A stretch of 64,000 nt of DNA from Dendronephthya gigantea (GCF_004324835.1 NW_021163091.1:755501-819500), one strand, 5' to 3'. Numbered from the stretch's first letter, positions 33,202 through 46,609 are shown. Numbers and translations: made by a program. The notes: generated by a model from the sequence alone, not told the origin.

Positions 33202-36200
33202 TCAATGGTAGCCTAAACCAACACCTTTATCTTTTCTCCTTTGTAGAGCACTTGAAAACTGTTCGTCCAGAGAAGAAACAAATGCTTTTTGTTGTTGCTC
33301 GTTCATCGCCTTGGTTGAATAGGTTGTTTTTTGTTCTTTTGACGACGGCTTGAAAGCTCCCATTAGACGAAGAAATTTTTCCTTTCGTTCAACATTGGAA
33401 AACTCAGCAGTTGCCCATTGACTGTCACTCATTTCAGTTTTTTCTTCAGTATTTTTAGAAATAACTTCGCCTGAATGCTTCCGTTTCTTCGTCTTTTTGT
33501 CTTTTTCGTGACTATCAGTTTGCTCAGAGAACTCACAACTAGCAGAAACAGCAGTGGCCATTCCATCTTTTAAATCCACGTTAACTTTGCTTTGTTCAAT
33601 GGGAATTTGGTCCTGAGGGTTTTCATGCGACTGTTTTTTGCTTTTCTCCCCTTCTTCAGTGATAACACGACTCGCATCAATTTCACGTTTGTTTTTCTTG
33701 TGCTTTTTCTTTTTCTTGTTATCACTAACAGTGACACCACTACCACCCGGAGGTGTTTTATCGCAAGCGATCGGAGCCCCGGCATTGCTGGTTTTACCGA
33801 TCAGATCTCTATTAACAATATCAACATCGACATTAGTACTGGCTTGCCTACACTTGCCCTCAGCTTCTTCTATTAATTTTTCAGGCAATAATTCAGTTTC
33901 AGGCTTCCGTTTTTCAACTCTTCCTGTTTTTCCTTTACTACCCGACTCCTCAGTTACACCACACTGTGCATCTCTATCGTCTTCTTCTTTGCCTTCGACT
34001 TTTCCCTTTACGGTTTCTGAAAGGGAATCTTTGTGTTTCGTTTTTTTTCTTTTCTTCTTTTTCTCATGACTCTCCTCGCTTTGAGCATGATTTTCAGTTT
34101 CTTCAAGCAATATATCACTTTCACATTTTCGTTTCTTCATCTTTTTTGTTTTTTGTCCACTAGCCGAATCATGAATAGAGGCAAGAATGCTAGGGGACAT
34201 TTCATCACCTTCACTTTTCACTTTTACCTCTTCTGATGAGGGAGATTTCTTTTCACCGTCAGTCGACAAATTTCCTTCCAGCTTCTCCCTTTTCTCGTCC
34301 GTTTGCTTCTTCTCCTTTTTCCTTTTCCTATGACGACCAGCCTCATCGGGAAGATCGAAGGTCTTTGTAGACGTATCCTTATTCGTTTTAACTTGATCGT
34401 TATTTTCACTTGCATCACCCTTTTTACCTGCAGATACTGGATCTACGTTGTCTAATGGCAGATCCACTTCAGATTTCCGACTCTTTTGTTTTTTCTTTTT
34501 CTTATGCTTAACCGTCTTTTCGTCTAAATCACACGGTGTTACATCGCTGCAGGCCATTTCACTTGGAGTCACTATCGCATGTAGAATTTCTTTACCGGAT
34601 ATTTCTCCTTTCTGTTTTTTCTTCTCTTCCTGCTTTTTTTCTTTCTTTCTTTTCCTGTGACTGTCAGACCCCTCCATACGATTTAAGCTCTTCATAGATG
34701 TATCCTTGGTCGCTGTAATTTGATCATCGCCTTCATCATATCCACCGCCAGACGTTCGATTTGCGACTTCTAACGTTATGTCTGCACTCGCCTCACCTTT
34801 TTCACCACTAGACACCAGCTTTGTGACTTTTAACGGTCTACTTTTGTCTCCTTCAAGCATCTGACTTGTATTTTTGGTAAGTGACTTCTTTTCTAAGGTG
34901 CATGGTGGTACATCGTTGCTGACATTTCCCTCTTCAGTATATGTTGTATTTCCAATTTCCTCAAGGGTGGATTCTCCTTCCCGCTGGTCTCTCTTCTCTT
35001 TTTTCTGCTTCTTTGCCTTTTTCCTTTTCTTATGATGACTCTCATTAAGATCAGAAATCTCTGCTGATGTATCCTTGTTCGATTTAACTTCGTTTCTTTT
35101 CTCAATGGCACCATCTTTTTCACCGTCAGGCATTTGATCCACGTTTTCTGATGGCGTATCGGCTTCAGATTTCTGTTTCTTTTGTTTTGTCTTCTCCTTA
35201 TTCTTAACTGACCCTTCGTCTAATTCACATGATGGCATATCGTTGCAGATCACGCTCCCTGCAGCCCCAGTTTCATATAAAATTTCTTTAACGAATATTT
35301 CTCCTTGTTGGCCGTTTTCCTTTTCTGGTTTTCCTGATTTTTTTCTTTTCCTGTGATCACCAGATGCATCTTTATTCGCTTTGATACGATCAACATCATT
35401 TGCCTCGCCTTTTTCGCTCTCAGATATTCGCTCTACGGCTTCTAACCGTGTGTCCCCTCCTAGTTTCTGTTTTTCTTCTCTTTTCTTATGCGTAAATGAC
35501 TTCTCTTCTAAGTTACATGTTGTTGGTATATCGTTGCTGACCGTCTCATGTGCAGTATTTGTCATATCTTTTATTTTGTCAGTCGATAATTCTCCTTCCT
35601 GTTTGTCCTTTTTCTCGTCTTTTTTCTTCTTTGCCTTTTTTCTTTTCTTTTGATGACCAGACTCCACATCAATACCAAAGGTCGCATCCTTGTTCGTTGT
35701 AACCTGATCAACAACATTTGCCTCGCCTTTTTCACCGCCAGACATTCTCTCAACGCGTTCTAAAGGTACGTCCAATTCTGATTTCTGTTTTTCTTTTTTC
35801 TTATGCGTAAATGACTTCTCTTCTAAGTTACATGTTGTTGTTGTTGGTATATCGTTGCTGACCGTCTTATGTGCAGTATTTGTCGTATCTTCAATTTTGT
35901 CAGTCGATAATTCTCCTTCCTGTTGGTCCTTTTTCTCGTCTTTCTTCTCCTTTGCCTTTTTTCTTTTCTTTTGATGACCAGACTCTACATTAATATCAAA
36001 GGTCGCATCCTTGTTCGTTGTAACCTGATCAACAACATTTGCCTCGCTTTTTTCACCGCCAGACATTCTCCCGACGCGTTTTAAAGGTACGTCCAATTCT
36101 GATATCTGTTTTTCTTCTTTCTTATGCGTAAATGACTTCTCTTCTAAGATACATGTTGTTGGTATATCGTTGCTGACCATCTCATGTGCAGTATTTGTCG

Positions 36201-37759
36201 TATCTTCAATTTTGTCAGTCGATAATTCTCTTTCCTGTTTGTTCTCTTTCTCGTCTTTCTTCTTCTTTGCCTTTTTTCTTTTCTTTTGATGACCAGACTC
36301 TACATTAATATCAAAGGTCGCATCCTTGTTCGTTGTAACCTGATCAACAACATTTGCCTCGCTTTTTTCACCGCCAGACATTCTCCCGACGCGTTTTAAA
36401 GGTACGTCCAATTCTGATATCTGTTTTTCTTCTTTCTTATGCGTAAATGACTTCTCTTCTAAGATACATGTTGTTGGTATATCGTTGCTGACCATCTCAT
36501 GTGCAGTATTTGTCGTATCTTCAATTTTGTCAGTCAAAAATTCTCTTTCCTGTTTGTTCTCTTTCTCGTCTTTCTTCTTCTTTGCCTTTTTTCTTTTCTT
36601 TTGATGACCAGACTCCACATCAATACCAAAGGTCGCATCCTTGTTCGTTGTAACCTGATCAACAACATTTGTCTCGCCTTTTTCACCGCCAGACATTCTC
36701 TCAACGCGTTCTAGAGGTACGTCCAATTCTGATTTCTGTTTTTCTTCTTTCTTATGCGTAAATGACTTCTCTTCTAAGTTACATGTTGGTATATCGTTGC
36801 TCACCGTCTCATGTGCGGTATTTGTCGTATCTTCAATTTTGTCAGTCGATAATTCTCTTTCCTGTTTGTCCTTTTTCTCGTCTTTCTTCTTCTTTGCCTT
36901 TTTCCCTTTCTTGTGATGACCGGCCTCCTTAGTAAGATCAACGGACTTCGTGGATGTATCCTCATTCGTTGTAACTTGATCGTTATTTTCACTTGCATCG
37001 CCTTGTTCACCCACAGACACTTGTTTTATGTTTTCTATTGCCATATCAACTTCAGGTTTTTGTTTCTCTAGTTTTTTTGCTTTCTTATGCTTAACTGGCC
37101 CTTCCTTTGGCCCACATGTTGGCACATCGATACAGACAACTTCCCCGCCAGTCTGTATTTCATGTATACTTCCTTTAACGGCTATTTCTCCTTCTTTTTG
37201 TTCATTCTTCTTATCTTCTTGTTGTTCATCTTTCTTATCCTCTTGCTTCTTTGCTTTTTTTCTTTTCCTGTGACCGCCAGACTCCTTAGTATGATCAAAA
37301 CCATTAGCAGGTGTATCCTTGCTCATCACAATTCGATTTTCATCTTTATCTTCCTTGCCCTTTTCACCTCCAGATATCTGCTCTAAGACCTCTGATAGTA
37401 ATTCTATTTCTGGTATCTCTTTTTTGTCTTTCTTATCTGTATGTCCGAGGCTCTTCGCGTTGCTCGTTATGACTTGATCGCTTTTTTCCTTGGCATTTAA
37501 GTTGTCTAATTGTATATCCATTTCTGGTTTTTCTTCTGTTTTCTCATGTTTATCTGATTTCTTTTTTAAGCCAGAACTTGGCATATCGTTGCAGACAGCT
37601 TCGTTATGCACCACTTCTGTAAGGGATAATTTGCTTTCTTCTTGGCTTTTCTTTTCTTTCGTAAGTTTATCATCTAATTCTACTGAAATATTTTTACCTA
37701 ATTCTCCCACATTTTGATCCATTTCCGCTTTTAGTGAAGGTTTAATCTTTCGTCCCTTC
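33202..37759 (-). CDS. KNOP1: KNOP1-like lysine-rich SMAP-domain protein
   Basis: One very long exon runs from an acceptor (TTTTTACAG|GAAGGG) at 37759 to the stop at 33202. The first ATG in it, at 37722 (MDQNVGELGKN), gives 1506 residues; a further 5' exon may exist but was not found. The C-terminus carries a SMAP (small acidic protein) domain, with FLRLMGAFKPSSKEQK and FSSALQRRKDKGVGLGYH, as in vertebrate KNOP1, a nucleolar protein. The rest is charged and low-complexity, with about fifteen HKKRKKAKKKK-like basic clusters that could act as nucleolar signals. Residues encoded by about 35.5-36.95 kb form five near-identical repeats of about 105 residues (STDKIEDTTNTAHE, SGHQKKRKKAKKKK). It is about three times longer than human KNOP1. 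The orthology rests on the SMAP tail and composition, since the remainder is too repetitive to align. Confidence 0.8.
35519..36950 (-). repeat. Coding tandem repeat, unit about 312-321 bp
   Basis: Five copies inside the KNOP1-like exon, recognised by ATCGTTGCTGACC at roughly 35531, 35851, 36164, 36482 and 36793 (the last has CTCACC). All unit lengths are multiples of three, so frame is kept. Two adjacent units (about 36.0-36.6 kb) are almost identical, which points to recent duplication or gene conversion. Confidence 0.88.
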
Positions 37760-40698
37760 CTGTAAAAAGATAATAGAATAAAATGAAAAAATAGATGAAA
37801 TAAATATTTTAGTTTTATATATATTTTTAAATTCAATGTACGGTAATTCTAAGACAGCCACAGTAATAAAATCAACGTTTGCAGTTATATAGCCGGTCGA
37901 ATTGCAATGGACCCAGACCAACTTAACAAGAAGGGAGAAATTAATACTGCTAAAAAGAGCATACGGAAGTAGTACGCAAAATATAGCCATGTGAAGTAGG
38001 CAATTTTGGTATGCTTTGTATTACGGGCGGTTGTGTGTAATTACACTCTTCCGACCATAATACAAAAGTATACAAAATTTGCCAAATTCGCTTGGCTAAA
38101 TCTTCGGTACTTCACAATATTTCCCAGACAAACTTGGCAGTTATACTAAGTTTAGTATGTTCTTTTCGAAAATTCCCTTTTGTCTCCTTAATCAAAAGTT
38201 GGTCTATTACGCAAGTGGTCCATTCTTTTACAGTCGAAAAATTTTCCCTAAACTGCATGTTTAAGGATACGATATGTTCGTTTTGTTTAGTTTTAATTGT
38301 TGAATTAATGTATTTAAAGTTGACTGTGATAAACACTGTAGGTACAAGACTATACTTTGGCATTAGTTAAAGAATAGACAGCGGACTCGTGTTTTCATTC
38401 AATTATATAAATAAATAGGATAAGACTTTGATATGTAATAATCACATCAAAAACTGCACAAAACGATCACCGAACACAACCAAATTGTTATAGTCTATAC
38501 GACCATGGCACATGTATACAGCATAAACTTTGCTAGATAAATTCTTGAGATATAAATTCTTGAGATATATAAACAAGATAAATTCTTGGTATATTGCATC
38601 GTGTAACAAAAGGGGGCACCAGGTTTTCACCAACTGAATGGTTTGTCGTTACACGGGCAACCAAAATAGGTATTCTCATATTGCTATGATTAGAGTTGCT
38701 ATAATATACTAGTATAGAAACCACCAAGAAGATGTATAAGATACTCCATCATCAGAATTGATATGAATTTTAGTTTCTTATATTTAACATAAAAAGTAGT
38801 AAGTCAACACAAAAATTAAATAAAATTGTTCATTTGTCTATATTGATCAGCCACATTATAATAAAGTTAACCACACTCACTATCATTATTAAAGAGTATA
38901 TATAGTTGATGAGTGGATATAGGGAAGACAAGCCTAGAAAGACCGCTTTTAGAGAACTGTGTATTCTAATGAAGATTTTTGGCAATAACTCTGAATAATA
39001 CAAGACATGTTCATAGTATATTTGGTATAATAAACCAGTGTCCCATGCATATAAGTTAATCATGCATCACCCTTCATTAAAAGACTTATTTCTGATCAGC
39101 CATACTGCATCCAGATTAGTTGTTAAATTATAGAAATCCATTTCTCGGTGGAAACAAATTACGTTGGTCTTATACCAAAAAATTGTTTTCCCCTTATTTT
39201 GAAAAATATAAAATCTTTTTATGCCATATTGTAAGGGAAGTTGCTCTCAGTGAAAAAAGATTTGTACGAATCTGCAATCACTATAGTTACCCAGATCAGA
39301 CACACCCAATGGTGGAAAATAAACGATTTTTATAAACACGATAACTAACTAGGTTGATAAACACGATAACTAACTAGGTTGATAAACACGATAACTAACT
39401 AGTTTGATAAACTCGATAACTAACTAGGTTGATAAACACGATAACTAACTAGGTTGATAAACACGATAACTAACTAGGTTGATAAACACGATAACTAACT
39501 AGGTTGATAAACACGATAACTAACTAGGTTGATAAACACGATAACTAACTAGGTTGATAAACACGATAACTAACTAGGTTGATAAACACGATAACTAACT
39601 AGGTTGATAAACACGATAACTAACTAGGTTGATAAACACGATAACTAACTAGGTTGATAAACACGATAACTAACTAGGTTGATAAACACGATAACTAACT
39701 AGGTTGATAAACACGATAACTAACTAGTTTGATAAACTCGATAACTAACTAGGTTGATAAACACGATAACTAACTAGCTTGATAAACTCGATAACTAACG
39801 CTAGAACAACAGAATTGGTTTCGCTTGGTTGTAAATATTTTTGCCTCGGAGCTGAACCTAGAATAAATAAACTTTTCCAGTATTTAACGTTTTGCAGGCT
39901 ATAAATATAAAATTTCTACGATCTATTTAAAATAAACAGTCGCTGTTTTACTTATATATAGACTTAATTGTCTTGAAAGTCAACCATGAAAATTTTATTA
40001 AGTTAGCTTTATTACTTTTTGAATTATTGCGCACGAAAATAAGGGGAATGGGAATTTTAGTTTGCTAAAAGGGGACGAAAAATGTTTTGCATATATTTAT
40101 AAATTATAGAGAACAATACAATAGAACAATGAAACAATGGAATAAGCCCATCTAATAAGTAAAACCATAATTAAAAAAATTATCGTTTCATTTTTTCGTT
40201 CTTCGCATATTTTTTGAGAAAAAATATTCACGATGGATTAGGAAGACGTTTAAGTTTGCATCCCTCGAAATTTTTAAAACAGGATAAATCGTGATTTTTA
40301 CTCGGCTTTCTTTTGTTTTTGTTTTATTTTGCGTCGTCGCAATTTTCCCGAGAGGAACAAATAAACCCTTCTTTTGATGCTGTTCGATTAAATTAAGTTT
40401 AGATTTAATTGGGGTATATAACATGTAGATTCTGGTCCTATTTTAATAATATCGCTGCTGTTTCGCCGTTTAACAAGATTTGGTCGTGTATGGGCGCGTT
40501 AACACGTCGCAGTTTGCACAGGTTTGAAGATTTAATATAACTATATAAGCGCGAATTCCAAAGGCAAAGTGTAAGACAAAGTGAACGTATCATGCGGTTT
40601 ATTTACATTTTTGAACAATTGAACTTCTATACTTTTTAAAGTACGATGTGCTTCTGAATTTCGCGATCGAATAACATTTAGGTTGGCAAGGCATCGAA
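37760..40698. other. Spacer with minisatellite
   Basis: Should contain the 5' end of the KNOP1-like gene and perhaps a promoter shared with the small plus-strand gene at 40699. I could not place a KNOP1 first exon. The minisatellite at 39331-39799 is listed separately. No other feature is supported. Confidence 0.5.
39331..39799. repeat. 25-bp minisatellite
   Basis: About 19 copies of a 25-bp unit containing GATAAACACGATAACTAACT. Most copies are identical; variants (AGTTT for AGGTT, ACTCG for ACACG) appear near both ends, so the centre has been homogenised and the edges have diverged. Confidence 0.96.
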
Positions 40699-41671
40699 AT
40701 GAGTATGAACTGTATCGTTTATGTTCGGAAGCTTTACATTGAAGACTGGCACGTGCCCGGCACGCCGGAGTTAACGCCAGAACAGGCGTCTTGTTTGGTA
40801 TAAAACCACCTTAATATCTCTTGAAATATATTTATTTTAGTTTGAAATTTATGTCAGAGCTATATAGTTTTTTAATAACTAAACATGCCAAAAAAATTTT
40901 CATAAATAACAAAATATATCATCGATCAAATACTGCAAACTGGTTTTCTTTTTTGGAAACTTTTCTGAGCGTTTATAGGCAAAAATATGAGCGCGGAGAA
41001 CGTAGAAAACAGTAGGAAAAAGCTTGCAAGTTGCAAATAAGGTGAATTTTCAAATGACCAAAGGTTTCCTAAAATATAGATGTATTGCAAGGGATTTTGC
41101 TCATTTGCAAAATATTGGAGTTTCTCCCTTATCTCCTCAACCTCGTACCCAGGATTTTTTTGTAACCCCCCCCCCCCTCTCCTCATTTAATGATCGGACC
41201 CTTTAGGCTGACCTCAATAACTTTCAAAACGATTTTATAACAATTCTGTCTTTATCTCCACAGTCCACGCTTTATTAAAGCGAGTCATCACTTTACTACT
41301 AAGGTTCTTGACTGTTTAATTTCAGAGAAGTACGACTCACAGGATTAGTTGGGAACGCATTGAGTTAACAGTTTGTAATAATTGCCTTCATACCACTTGA
41401 AACTGAACAAAGGGTTTTCTAGTTTCTTTGTCCGTCTGCAAAAAGAACAGCACGAAATACGGGCAACGGTACAGTACATTGTCTACAGTTCACTTATTTT
41501 TTGATCATGCAGGAATCTCACGTTGTCTCTTGGCAGCTCGCTCCGTGGCTCAGTGCTCACAGCAATGCAACGGGTGTCGAATTTGCATCTGCCGCGGATA
41601 TGAACCCACGACGTCCGCTAGCTGATTTGTATTCTTCTTTGCGGAATTGGACTACTCAACGTTATCCATAG
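40699..41671 (+). CDS. Small two-exon gene, 85-residue protein
   Basis: Exon 1 is 40699-40797 and exon 2 is 41513-41671, joined in phase 0 by a GT-AG intron (TTG|GTATAA ... CATGCAG|GAA). The product starts MSMNCIVYVRKLYIEDWHVP, continues GTPELTPEQASCLESHVVSW, then QLAPWLSAHSNATGVEFAS, and ends SSLRNWTTQRYP. Base composition is clearly less AT-rich than the flanks, and both exons stay open right up to their splice sites or stop. There is no signal peptide or membrane segment, and I see no known domain; the protein looks globular and Trp-rich. I do not recognise it and give no function. Confidence 0.65.
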
Positions 41672-42694
41672 TATTTTGCCATGCATGAACAGCGCGACGC
41701 CGATTTAACAGGATCTAAATGTTGTGCTCAAAATTGGTTGTTGAAAACAGTGTTAAATGAAATGTGTAAATCTCTTTTTTGGGTATGTCTAGACTCTAAA
41801 CAACATATAAAGTCTAGATAATATAGTTTTCATTCTCATTTTTTATTCGAGCAGTCACGTCTCAGAGCTGGTAGCATTTATCTATTTTAACGAGTAAAAT
41901 ACATAAGAAAAGCTTTATGCGGTTTTCATGACACAACTAATCATAGTATTCATAGAAACAAAACGGGTTGTAGAAAAAATATGATCAGCTTTCATATCTA
42001 AGAATTGTTGTGCCGTGAAAAAATAATTAGATAGCATTTAAGACCATTGAAAACGCTTTGATACAATAAATTTAAATGCAATACGATACATTAAAGGTAT
42101 TGGGTAGGTTTGATTCTTGCCGGAGGACTGATGTTGTATTTTTTGCGACGTTCCAGATTGGGTCTTAAAAATGCCTCAAAATTCTGCCTTCGTTTTCTCA
42201 AAAAAACTTCAACAATGTAGGATCGAATACTGGCGGGGGGCAATTGCCCTCCAGAAACGTTCGAATGGATTAAACAATATCGCATATGTTGTACCTAAAC
42301 TGATCAGTAGATTTCAGTAGAAATATGAACGCAATCACCAAAATGATAGCAAACACAACGAATTGTCACGTACAATAAGCAATGATTGTGTGAATGGAGA
42401 TGATAAACAGTTGTTTCAACATATGTTAGTTGAGCATTGACATTGTTAGAGATCCATTTCGTAGTACTGCTCAAAATCAATTTTCTTTTGAATAATGAAT
42501 GTAATTTATGTGCCATTTTTATTCCTGGACTATAGGTAAAGGTGCAAGTATGTGATAAGCAGGTTAGCACAATATAGGCTTGGTAATATCAGTTTTAGCA
42601 CCCTCACGACAATTTCACAATTATAGTAATGTGCCACTGCATTCGTGAAAAATCGACTGGTCATTTAGTTCAAATATTGGACAATTTAAATGTA

Positions 42695-42846
42695 CAGTGG
42701 CATAGCCAGTCCGACAATTTAGTCATGCTATGCTAATATTTTGGTGTTCATTGACTGTGAAAGCAATGAATTTCTAAAGAAATGAAAATGATAATAACAT
42801 AAAATTTGCATAGCATGACTAAATCATCATGCTGGCTACGCCACTG
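42695..42846. repeat. hAT-type MITE
   Basis: The ends CAGTGGCATAGCCAG and CTGGCTACGCCACTG are inverted repeats of the CAGxGxCG type typical of hAT elements. The 8 bp outside are TAAATGTA on the left and TGAATGTA on the right, 7 of 8 matching, as expected for hAT 8-bp duplications with one later change. Inner arms TTAGTCATGCTATG also match in inverted orientation. Confidence 0.88.
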
Positions 42847-44677
42847 TGAATGTATAACATAGTATATAGAATTTGTATATATATATATATATAATGTATA
42901 ACATATGTAGAAGGAGATTATGCTATTATTGTTGCCTGCCATGCAGTTAAATAAGGAAAACAACTTTGTTTGTTTTCTTGAAAAGCAGAAATACACTCAG
43001 GTCTTAGGGTTGCCCAGATAGAAGGGTGCAAGGCAAAAGGTGCAATTAACTAAATAAAATAAACTATTGTTTGAAATAAAGTTTTTTATTTCATAGTCCT
43101 AGTAAAGAGTAATGCCATATATCATACAACTGTGAAATATTTTCCACCCAAAAATGAAGGAAATGGCATATTTTGTACTTAAAATTTCTACAAAAAATAA
43201 CCATATGAACAATAATAATAATATAATTTATTTATATAGAGCAATTTAACATGCAATCATGCATTGATATGATCAAATGTGTTTTACAGGCTAAAACTAT
43301 AGATATAATAATAATAACAAATAATAATAATAATGAAGACACCACCCAACCTGGGACAAACAATTGGCAGCAAAATGTCAAGGGCTGGCAATATTGTTGC
43401 TTGTGTTTAGTACAGCAAACATACAAAATTTTGTGTCATATGTTCACTCCTATGCAGCATATTTACATGTTAAAACCTCTAAGGTTAACTACCATTGCAT
43501 TTGATTACATGATAATTGTACCAAACAGGAAATGCATGAAGTTTTAAAAGTGAAAGAGTGAAATATAGAGCTTGAGAAAAGGTAACAAACTGAATTCAAA
43601 AGTAGACTAATTGACACGGTGGCACTGTTGCAATAACAATGCAATAATGCATGTAATTTTTAATAATAATAATGCTCTAATAATGTAAATGTATTAATTT
43701 GCTCTATCTAATGTAGCAATTTAGTGGTATTTGAGTGTAAATGAAAGAATGGGTTAGCAAATTAATCTAAGAGAAAAATATAAATGAGGCTAACAACTTC
43801 AGGTCTGTCTAATCAGAAGTACATGGTAGGTCTCTTTGAAATAGGCTCTATGGTGCATGGAGTATTTAATAGATCTATACACTTTCATGAGCAAAAATGG
43901 CAGTAATGTTATCTTTTATTCTCCCAGTGGGAAAGTGTGCTGATATAGTTTTGAACTGCTGAAAGCAGTGGAACTAATCAATATAAAAAGATTACTTTAT
44001 GTGCCGAGGACTATCCGGGATAAAGTATGTAAATGTATTTAACATATTGCTGTGGTACATTTCATGCTCAATTATCATAAAGTAGGGGGCCACTCAAAAT
44101 TCTTTACTTTTTTTCATTGGGTGGCTACGAATACGTTCATGATCTACGAATCGACTCCCACAAATTTAAATTATCATTGGATATTCTTCATAGTCTGGAA
44201 GCGGAGTCAGCCTGGAGGCCCTGGATGGCAAACGGCCAAACGCTGATGACAGATCATGATCATTATTTCTGAATATGTGGTGGCAAAGAATTTATCATAA
44301 CAACTCAAAAAGTAAATTACCTTCCAATTCTTGTCTTCGCCCATACAGCTTCTCAAGTTCGTTCTTAATTTTCGATCAAATCAGGAATATACAGACTCTT
44401 ACAAACGAGTAACAAACCGAAATTCTGCTACCTTTCTTTACACGTGCTATTTATATTTGCGACATAATGTTTCAGGAGCCCGCAGTTGCAAATCCTCCAT
44501 TCAACCAATCAGAACTCAGAAGCTAAATCGTTCACCCCCTATCATTTCCTCATTGAGTAGTTCTATTTTTTGTGCAGAATAGTCGCTTTTCAGTCAATTA
44601 TGAATTATTCTTGTTAATCTTGTAGAGAGATTCAACCGTGGGAAGGAATGGATAAAGTTTTGAGAGAAATAATAATA

Positions 44678-45084
44678 GACCTTTTCGATAATTACGTCAC
44701 AATATTATCGTTTTGAATTTGGAACCACCTTAAATGAGATGGATTTCCTGTTTTTCACAAGCTATGTGCAAAGATGCAGAACATCCTTCTTCGACACATG
44801 CATCATGCATGAAAAAGAGTTTTTCATTTTGACACATAAGTATGGAAATTAGCCATATCGCGAGAACGAGGCTCGCTGTTTTAGCCCCTGAGCCTCGTTC
44901 TCGCGTTGTGGATAATTTACACATTTTTTGGTCAAAATGAAAAAATCTTTTTCATGCATGTGTTTTGCATCTTTGCACGTGGCTCGTGACAGTAAACCTT
45001 GAAGCCATTTAAAATGTACTTCTAAATTTAAAACGTTGTGACGTAACCGACGTTAAATTTAGTGACGTAATTACCGAAAAGGTC
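44678..45084. repeat. MITE, TA duplication, family A copy 1
   Basis: A 407-bp element with GACCTTTTCGATAATTACG at the left and its near complement at the right, flanked by TA on both sides. Its centre contains a second inverted repeat around GCGAGAACGAGGCTC, so it folds almost end to end. TA duplication and GACC ends would fit a Tc1/mariner-type origin, but that is not certain. Confidence 0.82.
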
Positions 45085-46208
45085 TATTGCAAATGCAGAT
45101 AAAAAACACAGAGAGTATACAGAAGTCGAAATAATCATAGCCTACGCACAGTAATCATTGGCAATACAATATATCTGTATCACTGTGAAGTTCGGCCCGC
45201 GATCTGCCGGAGATTCGTCCTCGGAATGGGCCTCCTAATAGGCAGCATATTATGATATTCCAGTGTTTTCAATCACTCAAAAGTGGAATATGTTTTAATT
45301 TATTTTAATTTAATTTTAAAGCATTTTCTCCAATTTTTGCATTTGAACTAGAAATTTACGAGAGATGAGTAGCTTATCCATGCAATGCTTGACGGCAATT
45401 AGAATAAAGCAGTTGATTTTATTGAGAAATTGATTATCCAGGACGGTGTTGAAGTGGTCGACTCTCAGACGTCAGACGTAACCAACGTAACACATACGCG
45501 ATTGCTTTTCAATTCAACTACAGTATATTGTAAATAATTGTACGATCTTTTAGCAGCTTTGATATTGAATCATTTTTGCTTTCTTTCCTACATAAAAATT
45601 TCATTATGACATTATCATATAATTAAAAATTTGTTTTTATCATTTCTATAGGTATATGAAATCTTCTCAAATTTGGGGAAACACTCATTACTGTACGGTC
45701 TTCCTGCAAGTCAATATAACTGCTAACGTGATGTTTCCACATGATGCAATAATTATGAACTAGGCTCTTTTCTGTGGAACGTATCTCTATATTGTGTGAA
45801 TATTACTGATTTTCAAATATGATTTTTAATGGTGGTAAGGCGCCAACTCAAGGACCCATTTTACAATTCTGCACAATATCAATCAACACATTCAATGTTC
45901 AGATCGTTTATATAGGAATGTGAGAAGTCAAACAATAACAGCTTGCGCATCTGAAAATCTTCTATAATAAGTATATCCCCAGCAACAGGTTCATTTCGAC
46001 ATTTTCTGTTATTTTTTTCACGTATTGCTCAACTTTTTCATTTATCGAAAAGAGGATTCGAAGCTGAGAGTGAATGGAATATGGCAAGTTGAACTAAAAT
46101 TATATTAAAATTTGGTCTTAATATGCAAAGACGCGATAATTATTGGCGTAAAATCTATATATAGATGTTATATCTATTTTTCAGGTTTTCACGAAGCATC
46201 CTCTAATA

Positions 46209-46330
46209 GACCTTTTCGATAATTACGTGACAACATTATCGTTTTAAATTTAGAACCACCTTAAATGAGATGGATTTCAAGTTTACTCCCACGAGCGACG
46301 TGCAAAGATATGAAATATCCTTCTATACGA
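46209..46330. repeat. Family A copy 2, half element
   Basis: Begins GACCTTTTCGATAATTACG after TA, and follows the left arm of copy 1 for about 120 bp (AGAACCACCTTAAATGAGATG, shortened here by position). The right end is missing. Confidence 0.7.
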
Positions 46331-46507
46331 CATCCTTCTTGAACTCGTGTGCATTTTAGGTACATGTTCTTTACGTGAAGACGTCGTGCAAATTATTTGA
46401 AACATTGGATCGATGTTGAACTGGTAAGATCTTGTAAAATTTCAGGGCTTTAGTATAGTTGCTGATAACACCGTACAGACTCGGCAACGAATGCTATAGT
46501 CTAAATA

Positions 46508-46609
46508 GACCTTTTCGGTAATCACATCACAACATTTTAACATCACAACGTTTTAGATTTAGATCATTAATGAAATGGATTTCAAGTTTTACTCTCACGT
46601 CTAAAGGTC
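46508..46609. repeat. Family A copy 3, internally deleted
   Basis: GACCTTTTCGGTAATCAC at the left and AAAGGTC at the right, flanked by TA on both sides, only 102 bp. It shares ATGGATTTCAAGTTT with copy 2. It is a shorter derivative that still has both ends. Confidence 0.7.

Noticed and set aside
33592-37386. Phe/Ser-rich plus-strand ORFs over the KNOP1-like gene
   Set aside because: They are antisense shadows of lysine-rich coding sequence; their composition follows from complementing AAA/AAG codons.
41536-41570. tRNA-like A box (GTGGCTCAGTGC)
   Set aside because: It lies inside the second exon of the small gene, and no cloverleaf can be drawn.
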